Below are positions 1-7,043 of a stretch of DNA of 64,000 bases, piece by piece (the first letter of the stretch is position 1; each line of letters begins with the position of its first letter). Where the stretch lies: positions 4,067,560 through 4,131,559 of the forward strand of contig NZ_KI421511.1 in the NCBI RefSeq assembly GCF_000473265.1, given 5' to 3'. The notes beneath the pieces were generated by a model that saw nothing but the letters and a program-made list of their open reading frames with translations, made no database searches and was not told where the DNA came from. The translations under genes and the position numbers were made by a program. The DNA comes from Amycolatopsis thermoflava N1165 (lineage in GTDB: Bacteria > Actinomycetota > Actinomycetes > Mycobacteriales > Pseudonocardiaceae).

Positions 1-144
1 GTTCCACGGGCGGAACTCCGCGGGCTCCGGCTTGATCAGGTTCTCCCGCTCGGCGAAGGCCTCGTCGTTGGCCCACACCACGCTGCCGCCGACCCGGCGC
101 GACGCCAGATCCGGCTCATGAGTCCACTCCGGACGTTCGGTCAA
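1..144 (-). CDS. alc: Allantoicase, N-terminal part (cut by window edge)
   Basis: The 48 visible residues contain [20 protein letters not shown] followed by RENLIKP, the conserved N-terminus of allantoicase, which hydrolyses allantoate to ureidoglycolate and urea in the cytoplasm. The start is TTG at 144, overlapping the allantoinase stop as TTGA; an in-frame GTG at 147 is an alternative. The overlap implies translational coupling with allB and one transcript running left. The remainder, including most of the catalytic domain, lies outside the window. Confidence 0.85.
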   Translation of the reverse strand, partial: MTERPEWTHEPDLASRRVGGSVVWANDEAFAERENLIKPEPAEFRPWN

Positions 145-1466
145 CACTGCCCTCGATTCAGCAACTCGCCCCGCGGACTGTCCCCGGTGACTTCCTGGCC
201 CCGCAACCACGTCTGCCGCACCACACCGCGCAGCGGGCTGCCGTCGTAGGCGCTCACCGGGTTCCGGTGGCGCAGCTTCGCGACGTCCACGACGAACTCC
301 TCGTCCGGCGCGAACACGCAGAAATCCGCGTCGTACCCGACCGCGATGCGACCCTTGCGCGTCATCCCCGCCAGTTCCGCCGGCCGCGTCGCCATCCAGC
401 GCACCACGTCCGCCAGCGTGTGCCCGCGCCGCGCGGCCCCGCTCCACACCGCGGACAACCCGACCTGCAGCCCGGAGATCCCGCCCCACGCCTCGCCGAA
501 GTCGCCGCTGTCGAACCGCTTCAGCTCCGGCGTGCACGGCGAGTGGTCGCTCACCACGCAGTCGATCACGCCGTCGGCCAGCCCCTGCCACAGCCGATCG
601 CGGTTACCTGCCTCGCGGATCGGCGGGCAGCACTTGAACTGCGTCGCGCCGTCGCGGATCTCCTCCGCGGTGAAGCTGAGGTAGTGCGGGCACGTCTCGA
701 CCGTCAGCGCGACCCCCTCGGCGCGGGCCGTCGCGATCATCGGCAGGGCGTCCGAAGAGGACAGGTGCAGGATGTGCGCCCGCGCCCCGGTGCGCCGCGC
801 CAGCTCGATGACCCGCGCGATCGCCCGGTTCTCCGCCTCGGGCGGCCGCGACGCCAGGAACCCCGCATACCGCGGGCCGTGCGGTCGCGGCGCCGCGTCG
901 ATCGTCGGCGCGTCCTCGGCGTGCACGATCATCAGCGCGCCGAGCGCGGCGAGGATCCGCAGGTCGGCCTCCAGTTCGGCGTCGTCGAGCGGCGGGAACT
1001 CGTCGACGCCCGAGTGCAGCAGGAAGCACTTGAACCCGAACACCCCGGCCTCGTGCAGGGCCGCCAATTGCCCGCCGTTGCCGGGGATCGCGCCGCCCCA
1101 GAACCCGACGTCGACGTGCACCCGCCCGGCCGCGGTCTTCCGCTTCACGTCCAGCGCGTCCGGGTCGACGGTCGGTGGCAGGCTGTTCAGCGGCATGTCC
1201 ACGATCGTGGTGACCCCGCCCGCCGCGGCCGCGCGGGTGGCCGTCTCGAAGCCCTCCCACTCGGCGCGGCCGGGGTCGTTGACGTGCACGTGCGTGTCGA
1301 CGAGCCCGGGCATCAGGACGACGTCCTCCCCCAGCTCGACGACCCGGTCACCGGACAACGCGCGGCCAGGTTCGACGGCCGTGATCCGTCCTCTGTCGAC
1401 ACCGACCGAGCACGGCCCGTCGCCCGCGGCCGTGATCGCGCGCCGCGCCCGGAAGACCAGTTCCAC
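141..1466 (-). CDS. allB: Allantoinase
   Basis: This 441-residue amidohydrolase opens the hydantoin ring of allantoin to give allantoate. Visible motifs are [10 protein letters not shown] (metal-binding His pair) near residue 57, [10 protein letters not shown] (the Lys expected to be carboxylated), [16 protein letters not shown] and SDHSPC (metal Asp), in the order found in allantoinases and dihydropyrimidinases. Length matches the family. The start is GTG preceded by AAAGGAG. Its stop overlaps the allantoicase start, so the two ureide enzymes form one operon. It is divergent from a small HTH regulator 56 bp away, which probably controls it. Dihydropyrimidinase is the main alternative but the allantoicase partner argues for allantoinase. 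Confidence 0.93.
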   Translation of the reverse strand: MELVFRARRAITAAGDGPCSVGVDRGRITAVEPGRALSGDRVVELGEDVVLMPGLVDTHVHVNDPGRAEWEGFETATRAAAAGGVTTIVDMPLNSLPPTVDPDALDVKRKTAAGRVHVDVGFWGGAIPGNGGQLAALHEAGVFGFKCFLLHSGVDEFPPLDDAELEADLRILAALGALMIVHAEDAPTIDAAPRPHGPRYAGFLASRPPEAENRAIARVIELARRTGARAHILHLSSSDALPMIATARAEGVALTVETCPHYLSFTAEEIRDGATQFKCCPPIREAGNRDRLWQGLADGVIDCVVSDHSPCTPELKRFDSGDFGEAWGGISGLQVGLSAVWSGAARRGHTLADVVRWMATRPAELAGMTRKGRIAVGYDADFCVFAPDEEFVVDVAKLRHRNPVSAYDGSPLRGVVRQTWLRGQEVTGDSPRGELLNRGQC

Positions 1467-1501
1467 CCGGCACTCCTTTCGTCCGCTTCCAGTTCCCCCG
1501 C

Positions 1502-1520
1502 CCGTACGGTTACCGTGCGG
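1502..1520. promoter_or_regulatory. Imperfect palindrome between allB and the divergent regulator
   Basis: CCGTACGG-TTA-CCGTGCGG forms an inverted repeat with one mismatch in the 56-bp divergent gap, two bases before the GTG of the regulator. Position and symmetry suggest an operator or autoregulatory site. No protein is known to bind it. Confidence 0.35.
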
Positions 1521-1522
1521 GC

Positions 1523-1993
1523 GTGGAACTGCAAGCCGAGTTCACCACCGAACCGTTCCGCGGCGAGGGCGAGCCGCCCGAGCACGCCGTCCGGGCGCGC
1601 ACCGCCGCCGAGGAGGCCGGCCTGTCCGTGGACTTCGGCCCGCTCGGCACCACCGCCCGCGGCGACGCGGACGCCCTGCTCGGCGCGCTCCCGGCCATCG
1701 CGCGGGCCGCGTTGGACGGCGGCGCGAACCGCCTGACCCTGCAGCTGTCCACGCCGACCGCCGCGAGCGAACCGGCCGGTGCGCCGCCCACCACGCTGGA
1801 GCGGCTGATCGCCGACGTCGAGCGGGAGCTCGGCTGCAGGCTGGCCGACCTGGACCGGCCCGGCAAGCAACGCGCCGTGCGCCTGCTGGAGGAGCGCGGT
1901 GCGTTCGCCATGCGCAGGGCCGCACCCACCGTCGCCGAAGCACTCGGCGTCACCCGGTTCACGGTCTACAACTATCTCAACCGCGAGCCATGA
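1523..1993 (+). CDS. HTH regulator with N-terminal MTH1187/YqgV-like domain
   Basis: The protein has 156 residues. Residues 1-75 (QAEFTTEPF, then [16 protein letters not shown]) resemble the MTH1187/YqgV thiamine-binding-type fold. Residues about 95-156 end in [20 protein letters not shown] followed by RFTVYNYLN, which matches the C-terminal helix-turn-helix of YheO/DauR-type regulators. The start GTG at 1523 lies just after an imperfect palindrome. It is divergent from allB and 83 bp upstream of uraD, with a clean palindrome in that gap, so it is probably the local ureide/urate regulator. The domain calls come from sequence pattern only; the ligand is unknown. Confidence 0.75.
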   Translation: MELQAEFTTEPFRGEGEPPEHAVRARTAAEEAGLSVDFGPLGTTARGDADALLGALPAIARAALDGGANRLTLQLSTPTAASEPAGAPPTTLERLIADVERELGCRLADLDRPGKQRAVRLLEERGAFAMRRAAPTVAEALGVTRFTVYNYLNREP

Positions 1994-1995
1994 TT

Positions 1996-2035
1996 TCAAC
2001 AAATTGTTGACGCTCGTCGAACACGACCGTAACGT
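1996..2035 (+). promoter_or_regulatory. Promoter and 15-bp palindromic operator of the urate operon
   Basis: TCAACAAATTGTTGA at 1996-2010 is a perfect palindrome around one central base. Its right arm overlaps a candidate -35 TTGACG (2007-2012), followed after 17 bp by TAACGT (2030-2035) as a -10. A repressor bound here would cover the -35 of uraD-uraH-uricase-permease. The AT-rich core stands out against the GC-rich surroundings. Confidence 0.6.
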
Positions 2036-2076
2036 CCATTTCCCAGAATCGGCAGCACCGTGATCCGGAGGAACAC

Positions 2077-2547
2077 TTGACTGTCACGCTCGCCGAGTTC
2101 AACACCGCGCCCCCCGAGAAGGCCGGGGAACTGCTCACCGCGTGCCTGGACGTGCCGCGCTGGGTGGACGCGGTGCTGGCCGGACGGCCCTACCCCGACC
2201 TCGCCGCGCTGACCGGCGCCGCCCGCCTCACCCTGACCGGGGACGAGACCCGGCGGGCCATCGCGGCGCACCCGCGGATCGGCGAGAAACCGTCCGGCGG
2301 CTGGTCCCGGGACGAGCAGTCCGGTGTGGACGATGCCGCGGCCAGGGAGTTCCGCGCCGCCAACGCCGAGTACGAAGAACGGTTCGGGCACGTGTTCCTG
2401 GTCTGCGCGGCCGGCCGCAGCGGCGACGAACTGCTGGCGAACCTGCGGGAGCGCATGCACAACGACCCGGACACCGAACTGGCCGTCGCCGGACGGGAGC
2501 TGGTCGACATCGCGGTGCTGCGACTGGGAAAGGCGGTGACGGCATGA
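2077..2547 (+). CDS. uraD: 2-oxo-4-hydroxy-4-carboxy-5-ureidoimidazoline decarboxylase
   Basis: The 156-residue protein matches OHCU decarboxylase, which converts OHCU to S-allantoin in the last urate-to-allantoin step. It shows the conserved AAHPRIGEK segment carrying the catalytic His, then EYEERFGHVFLVCAAGRS and a C-terminal ELVDIAVLRL helix. The start is TTG at 2077, chosen because CCGGAGGA lies just upstream and the reading begins with the usual hydrophobic N-terminus. The stop overlaps the uraH start by ATGA, so the two are translationally coupled. It is first in the rightward urate operon. Confidence 0.93.
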   Translation: MTVTLAEFNTAPPEKAGELLTACLDVPRWVDAVLAGRPYPDLAALTGAARLTLTGDETRRAIAAHPRIGEKPSGGWSRDEQSGVDDAAAREFRAANAEYEERFGHVFLVCAAGRSGDELLANLRERMHNDPDTELAVAGRELVDIAVLRLGKAVTA

Positions 2548-2861
2548 GCCTGGTGACCACCCACGTGCTGGACACCGCCGCCGGACGCCCGGCGGCGGAC
2601 GTCGCCGTGCGGCTGGAAGCGAGCGACGGCACGGTGATCGCACAGGGCCGCACCGACGACGACGGCCGCGTCCGCGACCTCGGCCCCGCAGAACTGGACC
2701 CCGGCGTCTACCGGCTGGTGTTCGACACCGGCGCCTACCTCGGCCCGGGCGCGTTCTTCCCCGAGATCACCGTGGCCTTCCGGATCACCGATGGCACGCA
2801 GCACCACCACGTGCCCGTGCTGCTGAGCCCGTTCTCCTACTCCACCTACCGAGGGAGCTGA
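2544..2861 (+). CDS. uraH: 5-hydroxyisourate hydrolase (transthyretin-like)
   Basis: The 105-residue protein hydrolyses 5-hydroxyisourate, the uricase product, to OHCU. It begins with TTHVLDTAAGRPA, carries the central Arg-rich loop region and ends in YSTYRGS, the C-terminal signature that separates HIU hydrolase from transthyretin. Length is typical. It overlaps uraD by four bases and is two bases before the uricase gene, so the order uraD-uraH-uricase encodes the whole urate-to-allantoin conversion as one unit. Confidence 0.95.
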   Translation: MSLVTTHVLDTAAGRPAADVAVRLEASDGTVIAQGRTDDDGRVRDLGPAELDPGVYRLVFDTGAYLGPGAFFPEITVAFRITDGTQHHHVPVLLSPFSYSTYRGS

Positions 2862-2863
2862 CG

Positions 2864-3739
2864 ATGGCGATCAAGCTGGGGCCGAACCAGTACGGCAAGG
2901 CCGAGGTCCGCCTCGTCACGGTGACCCGGGCCGGGGACGTGCACCACCTCAAGGACCTCACGGTCTCCACCGCGCTGCGCGGCGACCTCGCGAAGACCCA
3001 CCTCACCGGCGACAACTCCGACGTGGTCGCCACCGACACGCAGAAGAACACCGTCTACGCGTTCGCCAAGGAGAGCCCGGTCGGCGAGATCGAGGACTTC
3101 GGGCTGCGGCTGGCCAGGCACTTCGTCGGCCGGTTCGGCCAGATCACCGGCGCGCGGATCACGATCGACGAGCACGCCTGGGACCGCATCACCGTCGGCG
3201 GCCGCCCGCACGACCACGCCTTCTCCCGGTCGAGCGACGAGAAGCGGACCACCGTGGTGACGGTCGAGGACGACCGCGCCTGGGTGGTGTCCGGCCTGCG
3301 CGACCTGGTCGTGCTGAAGTCCACCGGCTCGGAGTTCCACGGCTTCCCGCGCGACGAGTACACGACGCTGGCCGAGACCGACGACCGCATCCTGGCCACC
3401 GCCGTCACCGCGCAGTGGCGGTACCAGGGCAGCGACATCGACTGGCGCAAGAGCTTCGCGGAGATCCGGCGGATCCTGCTGGAGACGTTCGCGACGAAAC
3501 ACAGCCTTTCGCTGCAGCAGACCCTGTACGCGATGGGCGAGGCGGTTCTCGAAGCACGCGGCGAGGTGGCCGAGATCCGGCTGTCGATGCCGAACAAGCA
3601 CCACTTCGTGGTGGACCTCAGCCCGTTCGGGCTCACCAACGACAACGAGGTCTTCCACGCCGCGGACCGTCCGTACGGCCTGATCGAAGGAACCGTCCTG
3701 CGCGACGACGCGGAGGACCCGGGCCCCGCCTGGCAGTAG
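2864..3739 (+). CDS. Urate oxidase (uricase)
   Basis: The 291-residue protein oxidises urate to 5-hydroxyisourate with oxygen, without cofactor. It contains the duplicated T-fold of uricase, with NQYGKAEVRLV at the start, TGDNSDVVATDTQKNTVYAF (conserved active-site Thr region) near residue 55, and the late HHFVVDLSPFGLTNDNEVF segment. Length is close to the usual ~300. The ATG follows GAGGGAG, two bases after the uraH stop. No C-terminal peroxisomal or export signal is seen, so it is cytoplasmic. Confidence 0.96.
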   Translation: MAIKLGPNQYGKAEVRLVTVTRAGDVHHLKDLTVSTALRGDLAKTHLTGDNSDVVATDTQKNTVYAFAKESPVGEIEDFGLRLARHFVGRFGQITGARITIDEHAWDRITVGGRPHDHAFSRSSDEKRTTVVTVEDDRAWVVSGLRDLVVLKSTGSEFHGFPRDEYTTLAETDDRILATAVTAQWRYQGSDIDWRKSFAEIRRILLETFATKHSLSLQQTLYAMGEAVLEARGEVAEIRLSMPNKHHFVVDLSPFGLTNDNEVFHAADRPYGLIEGTVLRDDAEDPGPAWQ

Positions 3740-3764
3740 CGCCGGGCGAGTTGGGAGAACCCGC

Positions 3765-5099
3765 GTGACCACGACCGCCGCGCCCGCAGCGGCCATTCAT
3801 CCCGTCGACCGCAAACCACCGGCGCTGCAACTCGTCGTCGGCGGCGTCCAGCACGTCGCCGCGATGTACGCCGGGGTGGTCGCCCCGCCGCTGATCATCG
3901 GCAGCGCCGTCGGCCTGTCCGGCGGGCAGCTGAGCCTGCTGATCAGTGCGAGCCTGTTCACCGCGGGGCTGGCGACCCTGCTGCAGACCCTCGGCGTGTG
4001 GCGGTTCGGCGCCCGGCTGCCGCTGGTCAACGGCGTCACGTTCGCGAACGTGGCCCCGGTGATGGCGATCGTGCAGCAGCACGGGCCGCAGAACGCGCTC
4101 GGCGTCGTCTACGGCGCCACGCTCGTCGGCGCCGCGCTGATGGTGCTCGCCGCGCCGTTCTTCTCCCGGCTGACGCGGTTCTTCCCGCCGCTGGTGACCG
4201 GCACGGTCATCACGCTCATCGGGGTCTCGCTGCTGCCGGTGGCGGTCAACTGGATCTCCGGCCAGCAGGACTCCGCCGAACCGCACGGCATCCTGCTCGC
4301 CGCGATCACGCTGCTCGCGGTGCTGGCGTTCAACCGGTTCCTGCCCGGCTTCTGGAGCCGGATCGCGTTGCTGCTGGGTTTGGTGGTGGGCACGCTGATC
4401 GCGTGGCCGCTCGGCGAGGTCGACACGTCGACGTTCCGCGAGGCGCCTGCGTTCGGTGTCGCGAGCCCGTTCCACTTCGGCAGCCCCGCGTTCGACATCG
4501 CGGCCATCGTCTCCATGGCGATCGTGATGATCGTGATCATGGCGGAGAGCACCGCGGACATGCTCGCACTCGGCGAGGTGGTCGGCCGGCCGACCGGACA
4601 GCGCACGCTCGCCGACGGCCTGCGTGCGGACGGCGTGGCGACCGCGGTGTCCACGGTGTTCGGCGGGTTCGCCTGCACCGCCTTCGCGCAGAACGTCGGG
4701 CTGGTCGCGTTGACGCGCGTGTTCAGCCGGTACGTGGTGGCCGCCTGCGGCGCGATCCTGGTGCTGCTGGGCCTGTTCCCGGTCGCCGGCGGCGTGGTCG
4801 CGCTGGTGCCGCAACCGGTGCTCGGCGGCGCCGGGCTGGTGTTGTTCGGCAGCGTCGCGGTCTCCGGCATCCGCACCCTGGCCACGGCGGCGTTCGACCG
4901 CCCGGCGAACGTGACGATCGTGGCGGCCGCGCTGGGCGTCGGGATCATCCCGATCGCCGCGCCCGAGTTCTACGCACACTTCCCGTCGGCCGTGCGGACC
5001 GTGCTGGACTCCGGGATCAGCGCCGGCTGCGTGGTCGCCGTGGTGCTCAACCTCGTTTTCGGGACGCGACGGGAACGAACTCCCGCAACAGGTTCGTGA
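3765..5099 (+). CDS. NCS2-family urate/xanthine permease
   Basis: This 444-residue polytopic membrane protein belongs to the nucleobase-cation symporter-2 family. It shows QLVVGGVQHVAAMYAGVV at the first helix and AESTADMLALGEVVGRP in the substrate/proton region near helix 8, with about 14 hydrophobic segments. As last gene of the urate operon, 25 bp after uricase, it probably imports urate or xanthine with protons. The start is GTG at 3765 after GGGAGAA. Its last 53 bp overlap the convergent hydrolase gene. Exact substrate cannot be read from sequence; urate is the best guess from context. Confidence 0.88.
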   Translation: MTTTAAPAAAIHPVDRKPPALQLVVGGVQHVAAMYAGVVAPPLIIGSAVGLSGGQLSLLISASLFTAGLATLLQTLGVWRFGARLPLVNGVTFANVAPVMAIVQQHGPQNALGVVYGATLVGAALMVLAAPFFSRLTRFFPPLVTGTVITLIGVSLLPVAVNWISGQQDSAEPHGILLAAITLLAVLAFNRFLPGFWSRIALLLGLVVGTLIAWPLGEVDTSTFREAPAFGVASPFHFGSPAFDIAAIVSMAIVMIVIMAESTADMLALGEVVGRPTGQRTLADGLRADGVATAVSTVFGGFACTAFAQNVGLVALTRVFSRYVVAACGAILVLLGLFPVAGGVVALVPQPVLGGAGLVLFGSVAVSGIRTLATAAFDRPANVTIVAAALGVGIIPIAAPEFYAHFPSAVRTVLDSGISAGCVVAVVLNLVFGTRRERTPATGS

Positions 5100-5895
5100 G
5101 CAGTTCCGGCTGGTCCTCCGGCACGAGCGTGTAGCTGTCCGGCACCTCGGCCAGCCGCGCGTGCGGGAACAGCGCCGCCAGCCGCGGCCCGTGTTCGCGG
5201 GGTATGAGCTTGTCCTCCTTCGCCCATACCACGAGCACGGGCCCGGTGAACTCCCCCAGCCTGCCGGACCACTCCAGCAGCGTCTCCTTCGGCGGCGTGT
5301 GCAGGCCGTACTTCAGCAGGTCCCGCATGATCGCCGGGTTCTCGCGGGCCGGCCGGAACCAGCTGTCCATGACCTCCGCGGGCACCGGCGTCTTGCTCAT
5401 CCACCCCCACGACCCCGGCGCGCGCTGGACGAACCGGAACTTCAGCAGGTGCAGCATCGCCTTCAGGCCGCCGGGGATCCGCGCGACGCGGACGAGCATG
5501 CGCCCGGACAGGCCGGGCGGGAAGTTGTCGAACGCCTCGCACGCCACGAGCGCCAGCCTGCCGACGCGGCCGGCGAGCCCTTCGGAGATCAGGAACTGGC
5601 CGCCGCCCCAGTCGTTGAGGACCAGCGTGACGTCCCTCAGGTCGAGCGCCTCCAGGAATTCGGCCAGCAGCCGGACGTGACCGCGCAGCGACAGGTCGGC
5701 GTCCGGTTTCATCGGCTTCCGGTGCGAGCCCAGCGGCCAGTTCGGCAGCACGCACCGGTACTCGCCGAGGCCCGGCAGGACCTTGCGCCACACGGTGTTG
5801 TCGATGGTCAGGCCGTGCAGGAAGACGATCACCGGCCCCCCACCGCCGGTGTCGTCGTACTCGATCGTCCCCGCGGACAGCTCCACCTCGGGCAT
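5047..5895 (-). CDS. Alpha/beta hydrolase with Asp nucleophile
   Basis: A 282-residue alpha/beta-hydrolase. The oxyanion region is FLHGLT (about residue 25) and the nucleophile elbow LVLNDWGGGQ places Asp95, not Ser, at the nucleophile position, as in haloalkane dehalogenases and epoxide hydrolases. EREHGPRLAALFPHA leads toward the C-terminal catalytic residues, but no obvious final His is seen in the expected context (a Ser-Tyr-Thr-Leu stretch stands there). ATG at 5895 starts MPEVELSAG; upstream in-frame starts would run into the operator. It is divergent from a TetR gene, which likely represses it. Substrate unknown. Confidence 0.75.
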   Translation of the reverse strand: MPEVELSAGTIEYDDTGGGGPVIVFLHGLTIDNTVWRKVLPGLGEYRCVLPNWPLGSHRKPMKPDADLSLRGHVRLLAEFLEALDLRDVTLVLNDWGGGQFLISEGLAGRVGRLALVACEAFDNFPPGLSGRMLVRVARIPGGLKAMLHLLKFRFVQRAPGSWGWMSKTPVPAEVMDSWFRPARENPAIMRDLLKYGLHTPPKETLLEWSGRLGEFTGPVLVVWAKEDKLIPREHGPRLAALFPHARLAEVPDSYTLVPEDQPELLTNLLREFVPVASRKRG

Positions 5896-5915
5896 CTCCG
5901 CCCCCTCGGATTTGA

Positions 5916-5927
5916 TAGATCGCTCTA
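5916..5927. promoter_or_regulatory. Candidate TetR operator
   Basis: TAGATCGCTCTA is an inverted repeat (TAGA-N4-TCTA) in the 58-bp gap between the divergent hydrolase and TetR genes. LmrA/YxaF-like TetR proteins often bind TAGA...TCTA dyads. TAGGAT at 5940-5945 could be the -10 of the TetR gene. Confidence 0.5.
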
Positions 5928-5953
5928 GTGAGAGAGTAGCTAGGATCAGTGAC

Positions 5954-6538
5954 GTGGGCAACACCAAAGAACGGATCCTGGCCGCGAGCGCGGAGCTGTT
6001 CCGGCGTAACGGTTACACCGGGACGGGCCTGAAACAGATCGTCGCCGAGGCGAGCGCGCCGTTCGGCTCGATCTACCACTTCTTCCCCGGCGGCAAGGAA
6101 CAGCTGGCCGAGGAGGTGATCCGCAGCTCCGGCATGGAGTACGGGAAGCTGTTCGACCTGCTGATCGCGCCGGCGCCGGACCTGGTCACCGGGCTGGAGC
6201 AGGCCTTCGCCGCCGCCGCGGTGACGCTGCGGGAGACCGACTACGCCGACGCCTGCCCGATCGCCACCGTGGCGCTGGAGGTGGCGAGCACGAACGAGAC
6301 GCTGCGCCGGGCGACCGCGGAGGTGTTCCAGGCGTGGATCCTCACCGGGACGGGTGTTTTCACGCGCTTCGGCCTGCGCGAAGACGACGCCCGGCGGCTG
6401 ACGATCGCGGTGATCAGCGCGCTGGAAGGGGCCTTCGTGCTCAGCCGTTCGCTGCGGGACGTGGAGCCGCTGGCCGTCGCCGGGGAGGCCGCCGTGGCGA
6501 CCGCTCGTGAAATGCTCACCGGGAGGGGCCGCGGGTAG
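5954..6538 (+). CDS. TetR-family repressor, LmrA/YxaF-like
   Basis: A 194-residue regulator with a TetR N-terminal HTH (NTKERILAASAELFRRNGYT, then GTGLKQIVAEA and GSIYHFFPGGKEQL). The C-terminal domain has DACPIATVALEVASTNETLR, which fits the LmrA/YxaF C-terminal type. The start is GTG at 5954; longer forms would overlap the operator and the hydrolase start. Its divergent arrangement with the hydrolase and the dyad between them point to ligand-relieved repression of both. The DDN-type gene follows 10 bp downstream and may be co-transcribed. Confidence 0.85.
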   Translation: MGNTKERILAASAELFRRNGYTGTGLKQIVAEASAPFGSIYHFFPGGKEQLAEEVIRSSGMEYGKLFDLLIAPAPDLVTGLEQAFAAAAVTLRETDYADACPIATVALEVASTNETLRRATAEVFQAWILTGTGVFTRFGLREDDARRLTIAVISALEGAFVLSRSLRDVEPLAVAGEAAVATAREMLTGRGRG

Positions 6539-6548
6539 TGTCGGGTTC

Positions 6549-6968
6549 ATGAGTTCTGCCATCGATCTGCACGGCCAGCCGCACGTCGACCGCTATCTGG
6601 AGACCGACGGCGAGGACGGCTACCACTGGCGCAACGGGACGACGATCCTGATCCTGTTCACGAAGGGCCGCAAGTCCGGGCAGGAACGCAGGCACGCCCT
6701 GATCTTCCGCGAGCACGAAGGCGCCTACCTGGTGGTGGCGTCCAAGGGCGGCACCGACGCGCCGCCGGCGTGGTTCGTCAACCTGCAGGCCGACCCGAAC
6801 GTCGAGGTCCAGATCAAGGGCGAGCGCTTCAAGGCGGTCGCGAGGGTCGCCACGCCCGACGAGAAGCCCGCGATGTGGGCGAAGATGGCCGAGGTGTGGC
6901 CGGACTACGACGAGTACCAGAAGAAGACCTCACGGGAGATCCCCGTCGTGGTGCTGGAACGCGCCTGA
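6549..6968 (+). CDS. DDN-type F420-dependent nitroreductase family protein
   Basis: A 139-residue split-barrel flavoprotein of the deazaflavin-dependent nitroreductase family (Mtb Ddn/Rv3547 relatives). Diagnostic are NGTTILILFTKGRKSGQERR near residue 28, then ASKGGTDAPPAWFVNLQADP and the C-terminal PVVVLERA. These proteins bind F420 and reduce quinones or other acceptors at the membrane. ATG 6549 is 10 bp after the TetR stop, suggesting co-expression. Only actinobacteria with F420 use this family widely. Physiological substrate unknown. Confidence 0.85.
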   Translation: MSSAIDLHGQPHVDRYLETDGEDGYHWRNGTTILILFTKGRKSGQERRHALIFREHEGAYLVVASKGGTDAPPAWFVNLQADPNVEVQIKGERFKAVARVATPDEKPAMWAKMAEVWPDYDEYQKKTSREIPVVVLERA

Positions 6969-6977
6969 TCCACCGCC

Positions 6978-7019
6978 GCGGGTTCCCGGCGCGGCCGGTG
7001 GTGTGCGCCGGGAACCCGC
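6978..7019. terminator. Bidirectional hairpin terminator
   Basis: A perfect 15-bp stem, GCGGGTTCCCGGCGC paired with GCGCCGGGAACCCGC, with a 12-base loop, lies between the convergent ends of the DDN gene and the xanthine dehydrogenase operon. There is no T-run, as is common in actinomycetes. Confidence 0.75.
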
Positions 7020-7043
7020 CGAGCCCGGCGCCCCACGAACGCC

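Noticed and set aside
5740-5895. TetR gene starting as far upstream as 5783
   Set aside because: That would read through the divergent hydrolase gene and operator; the HTH begins right after GTG 5954.
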